Shown: positions 31,481 to 42,929 of the stretch, piece by piece
Layout of the letters: every line of letters begins with the position of its first letter
Numbering within the stretch: position 1 is the first letter of the stretch
Source of the DNA: Ostrinia nubilalis
Taxonomy: Eukaryota; Arthropoda; Insecta; Lepidoptera; Crambidae
DNA: 64,000 nucleotides
Reading direction: 5' to 3'
Assembly (NCBI RefSeq): GCF_963855985.1
Contig: NC_087106.1
Span: forward strand, 6,865,001 to 6,929,000
The notes under the pieces: generated by a model
Told to the model about the DNA's origin: nothing
What the model saw: only the letters and a program-made list of their open reading frames with translations
The model's database searches: none
Translations under genes and position numbers: made by a program

Positions 31481-31596
31481 TGCCCGTTTTCACCATCAAT
31501 CCCTAATTTTTAAGTGACCCCTATGAAAATAAAATTTCTGTTATGTGTTACCATAGGGGTCACTTAAAAATTAGGGATTGATGGTGAAAACGGGCA
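31481..31596. mobile_element. MITE of the TGCCCGTTTTCACC family, copy 3
   Basis: 116 bp and the best-preserved copy; the two 46 bp arms are almost perfect complements through AAGTGACCCCTATG. The left flank is TAA, the right flank AGT, so the 3 bp duplication seen at the other copies is not conserved here. Confidence 0.88.
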
Positions 31597-33548
31597 AGTC
31601 CATTTCACACTGCTTACAAAATTGACAGTTTCTATTGGTCCAGACAGTATATTGTGTGCTGCTGATCACTCCAGTCATTCTAAATAGAAGAGTTAATAAC
31701 ATCTATTTTTAGAACACTCAACGCAAGACAAGAAGCGATTTCTAAATAACTTCCAGTATAACATTGAAATGTAATATCTAATAGGGATGTGCGTAACTTT
31801 ATCGATATTAAGTCACTGAACGCCGAGACACAATAGTATTTTTCGAGCCTCACCGGTGAACCGCGTGGCGTCCAACGTGTTTTATGAAGAGTCAATAGCA
31901 TATAACAATATACATTTTTTATTGCAAAATTTTTTTTTACAACGACGAACTGTGTTTAGCTTGATAAATATGCCGTCGTTTGTACGTTTCTGGAATTTTA
32001 ACCATAATTTATTATTACTATATTAGTTTGCTGTCACCGCCTTGAAATGCATAATACAGTTTTATCTTAAATGGGAGGAAAATTACAGTTTAAGACTAAT
32101 TTTGTCGTTTATTAATAAAAGCCTATTATTAAAAGGCTCAGTTTGATAAGAATATCCAACGAACTTCGATGGTTTACGTCATTGTGTGATCTCAGTTTGT
32201 ATTAAGTATTATTTTTGTGAAACAAATGAACAATACAGTCTTGATCTTTTATCGAAAAAAGGGGTTTGTTTACATTAAGTCATCTAGGCTATCGCGAGTC
32301 TTCAAAACCTCTCAAACTTTTGAAATATCGGTATCGATAGTTTTGTAGTGGACATCACTACTGTAAACCTGGTCTTCCACAGTCCTACAACTGGATCTAG
32401 GTAGTCCTAATCCCAGATTACAGTGACGGGAGATAGGTAACTACTAAGATATCCTATGATTTTAATTGGTAGCCTTAAGTTGAAAAGTGAATGACTCTTC
32501 AATAAACCATAATCTTGTGGAAGCAGCCTTAAAAAGCAGACTTGATATTGATTATGGAATTAAATCTATTTGAGTCGCATAATCTTATGTATTTTGCCGT
32601 GTAAGTTTGTTGTATTGTATCTTTAATCTTTTTATGCGCAAGGCAATACTTTTGTTGATTTAATTACCTGTTAAGTATAATTAAAATGTCGGATTTAACA
32701 TTTTTGACTACATACAATCTTTTTGAGGGCCTAAGTTCAGTTCCCAGGATAGGTTAATTGTATTTTGATGTTATTCTCCTATTTCGTTATTAGTGCTGAT
32801 TAATTTCAGTTGTTTTGGAGACGACATTTAGACACCACGGTTGTGTTTAATCTTATGTGTTGAAGAAGTTGAAGAAAGATAATTTTAAGAAAGTAATAAC
32901 ATTTAATTTATAACGAAGATCTTAGTTACCTTACAATCAAGCAGCATTTCAAATTAGAAGCTATATTAATTGTAGCTTAATCATTTCTTTCTTCTTGCCG
33001 TACAGAATTTTACAATATGATAATATTTCTTCATAAAGTGATTGTTTTTACATTTATTTAGATTATTCTGAAAGAGTGAGTAACGAGCGAATAAAGTCTC
33101 ACAAACAAACGCCTAATAGGACCGCGTTGATGCGAACAAATTGACTAACAGTAACGCACCTATAAACTGTGATCTAGCAGTCTTGATACTTTTGCCTTAT
33201 TTGGGAGCAATATATTATCTCGTAAAATGTAGTCAATATAGTTTACGCATCTTAAAAGCTTCATTGCAAAAAAGTTAAATTCAAACACTTTATCGATCCA
33301 TGTTGAAATTTATTAAATGCTTTTATGACTTATTAAAGAATTTTTTTCTACATTAGTTAAGCAAAATAACAAAAGCTAAAATAAGAATCATCCATATAGC
33401 AATAAACGAAGTTAATAAAAATATGTAGCTATCATACACTAACAATATTTTTCCTAACAATATTATTACCCTGTTTAATAAACAAATACCACTATAATAA
33501 TATAATTTATCGGACGTGTGCTCGTTATATGGAGATATCAGGAGCTTG
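31597..33548. other. AT-rich unassigned stretch
   Basis: GGGATGTGCGTAACTTTATC at about 31788 and a loosely complementary block near 32330-32360 might be ends of an old element, but similarity is weak. No gene recognised. Confidence 0.35.
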
Positions 33549-33567
33549 TACAGACGACGGCACAGCA
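33549..33567 (+). repeat. Terminal motif of the ACAGACGAC family
   Basis: TACAGACGACGGCACAGCA. The same motif forms both ends of the small MITE at 43005-43083 and occurs at 34232-34250. The partner end was not found here. Confidence 0.4.
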
Positions 33568-34231
33568 GGATATATATTTTTATTGCAAAATAACACTTAT
33601 TACAACATACATAAGAAGCGTCTGTGTTGGCCTTGTATGTACTAGTTCATGTGAGTTAAGAAGTAATCCCTATTTTAGTAGCCTACGCGCCCTGAATACT
33701 AGTAACTTGGATATGTATTTTGAAGCGGTAGAATGCAAAGTCGCATACGAAATCGATTGATTTTCATACGAATTTCTAAAAGTATTATATTATTATTTGA
33801 AAACTATGTCATATGCGACTCCCCAATCGATTTTAGATATACGGAAGAAATTCATTATGAAATAAAGGACGCAAAAGGACGCAATTAATTGCTTCTATAA
33901 TAAGGTCCATAATATTAAAACGAAAAATTTACAAACGTTGGTTTTGAATTTTATTGTTATAAATCGAAAAAGTGCTTCCAATCAAAGAACAGTGTAAAAA
34001 TTAGAAACTGTAAAATCAATTACACAGGAACTGATACTGAACATACCTACCTAAGTAATATTTTACTTTCGGATGTTTCAGAATACGTCTCCCATCCAGG
34101 AAATTCTCAGATTGCCATTTCGAGAACACACCATAAAGAGTCATGGTATAACAAAGGCTGAACTTGCATAGTACGTTACAATAGAAACGCGTCAAGGAAA
34201 CACATTTCGTGATGGATTGATGCAGTCTTGA

Positions 34232-34250
34232 ACAGACGACAGCACATCAA
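34232..34250 (+). repeat. Terminal motif of the ACAGACGAC family
   Basis: ACAGACGACAGCACATCAA, closest to the arms of the MITE at 43005-43083. No opposite end seen nearby. Confidence 0.4.
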
Positions 34251-35261
34251 GCTTCACACTGGGGCATCTTATTTCGTTGTAATAGGTCTCATTTTGCAAC
34301 TAAAATGTTTAGTCTGATGTGGTTGCAATGCTTTCAATAACAGATTGCAACTTTGCAATGCCTTGGTAGTGGCAAGTCCGTCTTTCTGTTGAGCTAACAA
34401 ATGGGGGTATTGTTAACTGAGCAGTGTACTTCAAGAATAAACTATAATATTTTTAGTCTGTATACGCACGATAGAACGTGAAGCTAGTGCGTTGATGTAA
34501 TAGGAATTTATAGGGCTAGGTCGTCATTTTGGATGGGAAAAAGTGTGTTGAGTGAGTCTCATAGAAAGCTATGATACAATAACTTAATGGTGATCTTTGT
34601 GAGTTCAAATTTGACATAATAATCCAGAATGTTGAAAAATTTTGAACCTGTTTTGTGCATACAAAGAAAAGCACTCAATCCTTTAAATTTTGATTTACGT
34701 TAAGAAAACGACAATCAGTCAACTGCGCTTCTATCAAATCATCGTTTACAATTTAGATATTAATATTTAACTACCTTGTACTACGGTACCTTTCAATGTT
34801 TGCGTATTCGTTAAACTTGACTCATGCATCTTTTGCTAAATTATTTTAATCAAAACTCTTGTTTTTAATTTGTTTATCCCTTTCATCCGCATCCCGAACC
34901 ACGTCTTTAATGTATGGTAAAACTTCCCGTACTTTTAATTTGAAATATTGCTTATTAAGTACCTACATGTAACGGCCGGCTTAATTGGTCATAAACAATA
35001 ATACTATTAACGTAGCAGAAACTAATTGTTATTTTACAGTCTTGGTAATGTAGCTAAAAGTACTGTTTGATCGTAATCTTAATAATTGATGGATTAAATT
35101 ATCAACAATGGGCCAAAAAGTAATATGTAGAGACTCCCATGTCATTGGTAGATTAGATATTATGTGATGATGATTAAAATAAATAAGTCACCGAAACTAC
35201 ACCTCTAACCAAGTACCCTTTAGCGATAGCAGCATTCGATTTTTGAGTATTTTTTTTTTAT
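34251..35261. other. AT-rich unassigned stretch
   Basis: Nothing gene-like or repeat-like was recognised. Confidence 0.3.
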
Positions 35262-35307
35262 GTGACAGGAGCCAAACGAGCAGACGGATCACCTGATGGT
35301 AAGTGAT
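35262..35307. repeat. Fragment of the 19325-19535 repeat
   Basis: AGCCAAACGAGCAGACGGAT and CACCTGATGGTAAGTGA match the start of the larger copy. Confidence 0.6.
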
Positions 35308-35896
35308 TTTAAGTATTTAATATTTACTTATGAACAAGGACAGGTACAGTCTATCTTTAATTATAAGTTGACGCAACAGCTTTTTGATTTGGATATTATG
35401 GTTAAACTCAGTACAATTTTCAGTATTATGATGACACATAATTAGTTCAAAATGTATTAAAATTAGTTTACTATCGCATTATACAACCGCCAAATGGCAT
35501 GAAGGCTACTAGGTTTAGAAGAGACGATTCAAAAAAAAAAAAATTTTGTCAAATAAATAAAGGTTTTACCGAAAAAAATATTGTAAAGTATCAAAATTGC
35601 TTAGTCGGTCATCCGCACAAAAGTGCGGAAACAATAGGGGGGATCAAGTTGTACAAGCGGCTCAATTGGCCGGTTGTAATTTCGTCCCATTGTCTCTCGC
35701 GTCCCACGGGAGTTGTAGAGTTGTAGGGACGTCATTTGACGGTTATGAGGGAAGACTTTGAGATTCTTTTTCGTCGATATTTAGAGCAAGTGATTTTTTT
35801 TTTGCTTTAGTTTTTAGGTCCTGGTCTTCAGTTCTACTGGGATTCTTACTGGAATGGATGTAGCAGTAAGTTATGTACCTAGAGATATACATATAC

Positions 35897-36138
35897 ATAC
35901 TTACTAATATTACAAAGCTGAAGAGTTTGTTTGGTTGAACGCGCTAATCTCGGGAATACTAGTCTGATTTGATTTTTTTTATTGTGTTGGATAGCCCATT
36001 TAGCTATAGAGGAAGGCTATAGATTATTATAAACCATCACGCCACGATCAAGAAGCAGGGCATCAATGAAACGGGAAAAATATACAAAATGTTTTCACGC
36101 GTACGAAGTCGCGACTGCGAGCACAGCTGTGAGCTAGT
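35897..36138 (+). mobile_element. Helitron-like element, third family
   Basis: Starts CTTACTAATATTACAAAGCT, contains GTTTGGTTGAACGCGC, TGTTGGATAGCCCATTTA and GAGGAAGGCTATAG, and ends GAGCTAGT. I recognise this as a common lepidopteran CTAGT-ending repeat. Non-coding. Confidence 0.65.
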
Positions 36139-36223
36139 AAACTGATAAAAGAGCGATACAGTATTCTTAACTGCTATTGTTAATAATTTACAAATTAGCT
36201 TTAGAATTTTATGTTGAGACCTA

Positions 36224-36258
36224 AAATTATGCGTATGAAATCGCGGACAGAAGCTAGT
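36224..36258 (+). mobile_element. Helitron-like 3' end remnant
   Basis: GAAATCGCGGACAGAAGCTAGT, the usual end of the CTAGT class. Only the last ~35 bp can be recognised. Confidence 0.4.
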
Positions 36259-37740
36259 TAGATTTAAAAATGCCTACACATTTTGCAATTTACCACTTCT
36301 AAGGTATAGAATTATAGTCTATGAGAAAACCCACCACATTCCTACAAAATCAACTATTCCACTGAACACAACCCCGCGTGTCAGCGCGACAACAACAAAT
36401 CTATACACGCAATGGCTTTTAGCGGGTACAAAAACGCCTCTTAAAATCGCAAGACAAAGGTGGCATTTCAGCTCAGAGGCAGGTACTAATGGCGGATGGG
36501 TTCGATCATGCCAAGAGATCTCCGAGCAATTAAAGCATACGAGATTCCAAAGCCACCGGAGGCAATCAAAATAATCACGGCGATTTAACACTTTCCTACC
36601 TTAAGATAGGAGATAAAGGCGCACAGTGCAACCAGAAGCAGTAGTTCAAGTCTGATTATCCCTTCAAGTACCTATCAGCGAATCGAGACACAATAGATCT
36701 CTATTTAAGACCACTTAATAGTACCTACCTAGCTGGAATTACGTAAATAAATAATTTAGAATTTGAATCAATTGTTACCGCAGTTGTGACCACTTAGGAT
36801 TCCACGATGTAGTTGTATTAAGAAAGATTTTGCAACAATCTAAAAGCACTTAATAAGCCCCGAAACCACAGCACCGATTTAAAAAATCATTTGACCATTA
36901 GAATCCAACATTATTTCTGATTTGAACATAGGGGGTACGGTATTCGCCGGGTCTGCTATTAAACGTTCATGGGTAAAGAGTGTACATTTTTGCTCTATTA
37001 GCGTTTGGATACTACATTGTTCCTCATCTTCAAACATATTTATTTATTTCTGTTATATTTTATAACGAATTGTCAACGTGAAATTGTCAAATCCGTCAGT
37101 TTATAAAAAAACGCATGAGATGGTAAATTAACAGTGGGTTAGTTTTTGTTAGAAAATAATGTAACTGATATTACTGTCTAGTCAACTGCAGTATGTACCA
37201 AGAACTCATTTAGACCAATTGTTATCTTAACTTGAAGATAAGAACTTTCTACTTCATTTATAATTGTTAGAAGAAACTAGAAACTCGTTATTAATTTACT
37301 ATTATAGAATAGCAACTGTTCTCCGATTCATTGCACTAATTTTGTACACAATATAAATTGACTGTTGTTATTTTAAGTTTGGCTTATTTAGACATACAAA
37401 ATCACTTTTGTATATTATTTTAATCAACCATCATCTTCATTTATAAAACAAAATAGCATCTAAGATGCAGAGGTCTTTATCTTGCAATCGTAAAGTCATT
37501 TCTCTGCCAATCAAAATCCAATTCTAATACTTAATCTTAAAGTTACTTTTGCATTAACAATGCCGCTTGACAATAAAATTATGCAGGCAGTACACTTCAC
37601 CGTGGAAATACAAGTCCGCAGATGTCAACAGGTTTTGCCCGGGATAAAATTAGAATATTCGCATTAACACGTATTTAATAGTGAGACATTTTCCAGGAGT
37701 AGCATAAGTTTAAGGCCTGTACTTATTATGAAATTATTCT
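36259..37740. other. AT-rich stretch with one faint Helitron-like core
   Basis: ACCGATTTAAAAAATCATTT and GACCATTAGAATCCAAC at about 36870-36910 resemble the core of the family at 49656. No gene; the 90-codon minus frame at 36319-36591 has no recognised domain. Confidence 0.35.
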
Positions 37741-37842
37741 GTGGTTGATGATTCCGGGTTCCGGGACAAGCTCGCTGCCTTCTTCGACCTGGTCATCACT
37801 TTCCATCAAATGAGTTGCAGGCTCTGAGCTTAATTTCTTAAT
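37741..37842 (+). mobile_element. SINE 3' tail
   Basis: GTGGTTGATGATTCCGGG through GGTCATCACTTTCCATCAAA, a diverged copy of the 3' half of the 53505-53775 SINE. Confidence 0.55.
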
Positions 37843-37854
37843 AAGTAGATATAG

Positions 37855-37998
37855 GCCCGTATTCACAAGCGATGCTTGCTTAAATGAAGCAGCAAATCGA
37901 ACGCCCAGCGTGGAATAGAGCTCTGTGATTGGTTAGTGTGTGACCCTGTGCGTCCACGCGCACTGTGAAACCTCATGGTAATATTTGTGAATACGGGC
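37855..37998. mobile_element. 144 bp MITE with GCCCGTATTCACAA ends, copy 1
   Basis: Perfect 14 bp ends GCCCGTATTCACAA and TTGTGAATACGGGC. The interior shares AATGAAGCAGCAAATCGAAC and GTGATTGGTT with copy 2 at 39400-39525. Confidence 0.85.
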
Positions 37999-38004
37999 GA
38001 TAGA

Positions 38005-38075
38005 CCCATCCTTCCTTCGGCCTGATCATCATTTTCCATCAGGTGAGATGAAGGCCAAGAGCTTCTTTTCTTATT
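38005..38075 (+). mobile_element. SINE 3' tail fragment
   Basis: CCTTCGGCCTGATCATCATT through TTCCATCAGGTGAGATGAAG. It lies just beyond the MITE, so two SINE tails may be in tandem. Confidence 0.5.
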
Positions 38076-38487
38076 AGTTGTGGGTCGATTTACTGATAAC
38101 TGTTAAACACAAAGAAAAGCAATCAAGAGCTTTTTAAAAGCTCTATAAAAAAACAACAACCAATTTGCTAAACTAGCTGTCGAACTTAAAGAATAAAAAT
38201 TTGGAGTATTAGTTGCTAGCGTTGCCCTAATTTAATTTATTTAAATATTATTTGAGACACTATCAATAAGTTAAAAACAGATTTATATCTCCACGCGTAC
38301 CTACATTCGCAGTTGTCCCGTATCTTATCGGGGACGTCCCGATGGGGCCAGTATAAATAGTATTGTTAGCGGTATCGGCGTGGACTGGCCCCATTAACCG
38401 GCCAGTTCTCACCTCCGCTGCTAATAGCTTCTCACGCATCGGTAGGGTTGCCACCTTATTAATAAACAAATATTTAGCATAAATAAT

Positions 38488-38905
38488 AATCATCATCGTT
38501 TCAGCCACAAGAAGTCCACTTACTGAGCTCACTTCTTCTTCATCCCTACACTCTTGCCAGAGTGGTCGTGGTCATCACACCCGGTCCGGTGGCAAGCCAC
38601 ACAATCCGTCGCCATTCCTCCCGCACTGCAGCCTTTCTTGTGCACTTGTGAAGTGGCCAATTGAGCGCGGTTTTGACCTGGTCCATCCAGCGCATGGGCG
38701 AGTCGCGCGCTCTTGTGCACCACAAGCTCTAAGCTCACTAGCCTCCCCTATAATTTTCAGATTGACCAGTTGGTAGCAGTTTCCATCCAGCGCCTCCGTG
38801 CTACCTTTATGAGGTCATCTGCCGACCTTGTAGGTAGACAACGGACATCCCATGCTGTACTTTCCGGTATATGCCCCCACTCCAGAACCTTGCTGCCAAA
38901 TAATG
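38488..38905 (-). mobile_element. RTE LINE 3' fragment split by a nested LINE tail
   Basis: The outer RTE sequence runs 38488-38525 (CATCATCG tail, TTTCAGCCAC) and resumes at 38740 (GCCTCCCCTA ... ACCTTGCTGCCAA). Between lies another LINE fragment flanked by AGCTCACT. Beyond the end, TGCCAAATAATGT and its complement form a short hairpin (38894-38938). Confidence 0.8.
38526..38739 (-). mobile_element. Nested LINE C-terminal tail with 8 bp TSD
   Basis: Insert 38534-38731, flanked by AGCTCACT at 38526-38533 and 38732-38739. The minus strand encodes RWMDQVKTALNWPL, CTRKAAVREEWRRIV and MTTTTLARV then a TAG at 38546-38548; the tail is (GAA)n. This is the C-terminal end of a LINE different from the RTE family around it; the reading frame is intact for about 58 codons. 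Confidence 0.85.
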
Positions 38906-39399
38906 TCATTACATATTTAAATAATACATTATTTGGCATGAGTGTGTGCTTTTGAGGACAAGTGGATCAATTTATATATGAACCCATATCGCACAAGCAA
39001 TACCATAAATAAAGAAACACATTCCATCAAATCAGTGGACAGCTTGAGATTTTAACACTCATTTACTTACATCTCATAAATAGCAAAAGAATAAAACCGC
39101 ATCCTTATTCACGAGTTACCAAGTAGCCGATGTTCGCAGCGTTTATTTTATTAAACCGCAATTACAGATATTTAATTAAGATTAAGTTGTTCTTGTGGTA
39201 GCCCTGACTACCCGCCACATATGAGCGATATATTCCTCTAAACGCTTGTTAGGTTTAATCGCGGGCGTGGCTAATAATTTCTACCACTATTTCCCGCTTT
39301 CGTTTCCACTCGCTATGATGGGGAAAACCGCAGGTGATAATAATTATTATGCACGGCCATTTTGGAAAATGGTTATTAGTCAACCTCGCCAAGTTAAAC

Positions 39400-39525
39400 G
39401 CTCGTATTCACAAATGAAGCAGCAAATCGAACGCACAGCGTTGAATAGAGCTATGTGATTGGTTCGTGTGTCCTGTGCGTCTACGCGCACTGTGAGACCT
39501 CATAGTAATGTTTGTGAATACGAGC
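39400..39525. mobile_element. 126 bp MITE with GCTCGTATTCACAA ends, copy 2
   Basis: Ends GCTCGTATTCACAA and TTGTGAATACGAGC. Each carries the same compensating change relative to copy 1 (GCCCG to GCTCG, CGGGC to CGAGC). Confidence 0.85.
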
Positions 39526-40849
39526 GAAAGACATGAATTATAAAGTTTTATAACGTTATAAATGAAGTGCACAGTAGGACCGATTTGATGCAGGCACTTA
39601 AGTATGTAATGTGTGATATATTTTTTGTCGAATAGTCGTAAGAGATGTAGTATAAGAAACATCTCCTGTTCGTCCGATTTTACCATAAATTTTCGGATCA
39701 GGCCAATAGGAAAATTAATAAAAGTGCTCTTAAAATAAATGTTTTTTTTTTTAAATAAGAAAAAATGTTTTAATTCACCAGCTGACCCCATAAAGACGTT
39801 CTGTAGTTTAGCGAAATCGGGATAGATAGATTTCACGTGAGATTTTTCTCTGATTTGATTAAAAGAACCAAGTAAAACGATTTGAATGTAAGATAACAGT
39901 TTTTAAATGTTCAGTTAAGTCAACATTTGTATCAATGAGGAATGAAAAACATAACAGTACAGTAAATTAGTGAGATATTCTCAGATTATTATAATTTTGA
40001 AATACTAAAGCCCAGATAATAAAGGTGAGGCTTATCCGGCAGCAAGATCTTTGCATGTTACTTTGTAAGTATCTGCCTTCAAAACTTACTAAACATTATG
40101 CAATGTTTCCTAGTTGATATCTCTAGGCACATAAATAATACTTAGGCGCCAATCACATTCAGCAACTTAAGTTGCAGAATAGTTTCAACAATTAAAAGTG
40201 AAGTTGATAGGTATTAACTTAGTCGCTTACTTACATATTAAAATACAAACAAAATATATTTCGCATTATTTACTTAAATGGGGAAATTACTTTTTCCGTG
40301 AACTGATTGCGTCAATATCGGGAATTTTCAGTTGTAACTTGAAAATCTAAAACTTTTGCGATTATGGTAAAACTGGAAATACCTACTTGGAAGTACTTTA
40401 AAATTATGTAAATTAGATTAATTTATTTTTCGTACATTTTCAATTCCATAGTTTTAAATTCAAATATGTACTTAGGTAGGTAATAATGAAGTTACGAGTT
40501 TCCAATTGCCGATATTCGCAATTCAAAGTTGCAACGTGTTCTTGACATAATAATATGCGCACACGCATGTTAGGGAAAGCGCGTCAAAACTATGACTGAT
40601 AGTGTTGCCGCGATAACCTGGGAGGGGCGAAGCAAAGTGGGGTATTAAATTAATTATACATTGGTGGGAACTTGGGAATTATGTCGCAAATACGAATAAG
40701 TATGCTTATGTTGTTTACATAATGTATGTACGCACAGTCAAGACAGCGCATCATACAACGTGTTGCAAAATTGCACCCATTAACAATTTTGCATATTGCG
40801 TACGTACTCAAATTACTCAAAATGATTATATTATCTTTTTGTAAAAGTT
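39526..40849. other. AT-rich stretch with one short duplicated motif
   Basis: AATATGCGCACACGCAT ... GGAAAGCGCGT at about 40552-40600 resembles AATATGCGCACGCAGC ... GGAAAGCGCAT at 41431-41460. A 142-codon minus frame (39408-39836) overlaps the MITE and has no domain. Confidence 0.35.
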
Positions 40850-41070
40850 ACGCTGAGCTGCACCACCTTAATTAAGCGTAACTACAAACTTAATAAGTGT
40901 TTTTTATGCAGTTTTACAGATTTTTGACGTTTTTTTATGATGATGAGGCCGAAGGTGGAATCGAGCTTCACCCGGAATCCTCAACCACGGAGGAACTGGC
41001 TATCTACCTCTAACTGCGGGAACACAACAATGCTGTTTGAACGTTTGTTATAGTTAAAGTAACCCAGCCT
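40850..41070. mobile_element. MITE of the AGGCTGAGTTGCACCA family, interrupted by a SINE
   Basis: Left part 40850-40932, right part about 41036-41070 ending AACCCAGCCT. The interruption carries its own target duplication, so the MITE was here first. Confidence 0.75.
40923..41046 (-). mobile_element. SINE tail inserted in a MITE, with TSD
   Basis: Insert 40933-41035, minus strand: the SINE 3' half (GATTCCGGGTGAAGCTCGAT) with a short CATCATCATAAAA tail. TSD TTTGACGTTT (40923-40932) and TTTGAACGTTT (41036-41046), one extra base. Confidence 0.8.
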
Positions 41071-41118
41071 TACTTTTGTCAGTTTTCTATTATGAGAAAA
41101 TTATCTCACAAGTTTTAT

Positions 41119-41366
41119 TTTACATTAGCAATCGGGTCTTATTAGGCACTAGCGGCCGCCTGCGACTTCGTACGCGTATCCCGTTTTACCCCCTTAGGGG
41201 TGGAGTTTCGTAAAATCCTTTCTTTGCGGATTGCTACGTCATAACAATATGTACCTGCATGTCAAATTTCAGCCCGAACCGTCCAGTGGTTTGGGCTGTG
41301 CGTTGATAGATCACTATGTCAGTCTGTCAGTCAGTCACTTTATATTAGCAATCGGGTCTTATTAGG
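41119..41366 (-). mobile_element. Helitron-like family B copy flanked by 28 bp direct repeats
   Basis: Body 41147-41338, with ACTAGCGGCCGCC at the left (the CTAGT end on the minus strand) and a GTCA microsatellite at the right. A 28 bp direct repeat with one mismatch (contains AATCGGGTCTTATTAGG) lies at 41119-41146 and 41339-41366. Helitrons do not normally duplicate their target, so either this family moves another way or the repeat arose otherwise. Confidence 0.75.
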
Positions 41367-41621
41367 TATTGTATATGTGCCTATCACCTAGCCCATAATA
41401 CTGTCTACAAAGTGATACTTTAATATGCGCACGCAGCGAAAGGAAAGCGCATGAGTGATAGTGTGATAGCATTTCCTGAAGGCATAGACATATTGCGTGG
41501 ACGACATACGTGCTCCATGCGAGTGCTTTAATATTAATGAATGGTGGGCTTGTATTGAAGCTGACTTTGCTTTACAATGTTGTACTGTTCATTTCACAAG
41601 TTATTCATTACTATTTATCCA

Positions 41622-41803
41622 CAAGGTTGACCGACGACCTCATAAAGGCAGCGGAAAGGTGCTGGATCATGCAGGCCGCCACCAACTGACCATTGTGTAA
41701 ATCATTGGGGGAGGCCTATGTTCAGTTGTGGATGTCCTATGGCTGAAATGATGGTGATGATTTCAGCCATAGGACGTCCACAGCTGAACATAGGCCTCCC
41801 CTA
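41622..41803. mobile_element. Two RTE LINE 3' ends, tail to tail
   Basis: Plus-strand end 41622 to about 41760 (GTTGACCGACGACCTCATAA ... ATGGCTGAAATGATGGTGATG) meets a minus-strand end from about 41761 (TTTCAGCCATAGGACGTCC ... GGCCTCCCCT). The terminal ~43 bp form a hairpin with a loop of about 10 bp. Confidence 0.85.
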
Positions 41804-41923
41804 TTCACTTATCATGATATTTAAGAACAATTTTAACTGTTAAAAATAGTTTTCAGTACTTACCCTAGTAAGTTGATTCACGGAAACGGTCTTCTTTCAT
41901 GGTTTGGGGTTCCTTTCCAGGCT

Positions 41924-42003
41924 GACTGAGTTTCTTTCGCCATTTTTTCTCAGCACTATTAGATGTTGCCAGCCCATGTACCTAAAAAGAAATGGAATTT
42001 GAA
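41924..42003 (+). mobile_element. LINE 3' end, degenerate copy of 5286-5426
   Basis: GACTGAGTTTCTTTCGCC, then TCAGCACTATTAGATG and AATGGAATTTGAATT. Confidence 0.4.
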
Positions 42004-42929
42004 TTAAGGCGAATGACGGAGCACCGAGATCTTTTTAGTGGCCTTTTATCTTTCTAACTTGATGACCTACCCTGTTCCCTAAGGTAAGTAGCATGCAATC
42101 GAATGCATTCTTCCTCGACAAAAGTGACGTCAAACGCAGACTTATGTACCTACTTACTCGTAGATACCTAAAACCAAAGAGTTCAAATGAAAGTTATAGA
42201 ACTTGAAATTATTTTGGATACAAAAGATAAATAATTGAAATCCCCTTCACCGGTAGGTTACGGTTTCTAGTACTACCAATCCAAAACACACGCTAACCTA
42301 TGTACGTCTAGTTTGCAAGTAAAAACCAAACATTCTGCGACGGGACCGTTGCTCGACGAATTCGCAAAATAATAGACGTGGCGTATGTAAATAGCGGAAC
42401 GGATCACCATACATCGATCTACGACGATCTCTGATCCACGACGTTGTGTTTGTCCACTGTTTACGACACTAATCGACAGGCGAATCCAAAAAATGCACGC
42501 TCACGCGACACAATGAAAAAATACTAGGCATACTTAGTTTAAGACGCGCTTCGGCGGAACATTTCATAAGAAGAACTTAGTTATAGAGCGTAAAAAATCT
42601 CGTAACTAAAAAATGTTTATTGCAAGATTTCCTCGCGCACTCGTGTCGGCCGCATTGGACAACGCTTGCAGTCTAGATGTGGGAATGTCCCCGGCTAGGT
42701 CTTCTCAACTACTTTGGTATACGGCACGCGGTGGGCCGAGTTTTTGTCGACCTGTAATTCGATATGCTTTTGTCTTAGTTGCTTCGTTAGGATATTCCCT
42801 TATACGGAACTGATTAAGAAAATATATCTTTATCCGATTTTAGTTATCAACGCATGCTGATTATTGCCTGTAGCACAGAATAAGTAATAGTACAGTTTGA
42901 TAAACTGTTATAACGTGAAAATTTGTAAG
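42004..42929. other. Unassigned stretch, partly GC-richer
   Basis: About 42340-42780 has more CG dinucleotides than the background. The frame 42613-42813 has no recognised domain. Confidence 0.35.

Noticed and set aside
31788..32360. Possible inverted ends of a 570 bp element (GGGATGT..ATCGATA).
   Set aside because: Complementarity is short and patchy.
33730..33840. Palindrome around GTCGCATACGAAATCGATT and CATATGCGACTCCCCAATCG.
   Set aside because: The shared blocks are in an order that does not fold into one hairpin.
39408..39836. A 142-codon minus frame.
   Set aside because: Its C-terminal part is translated from the 39400-39525 MITE.
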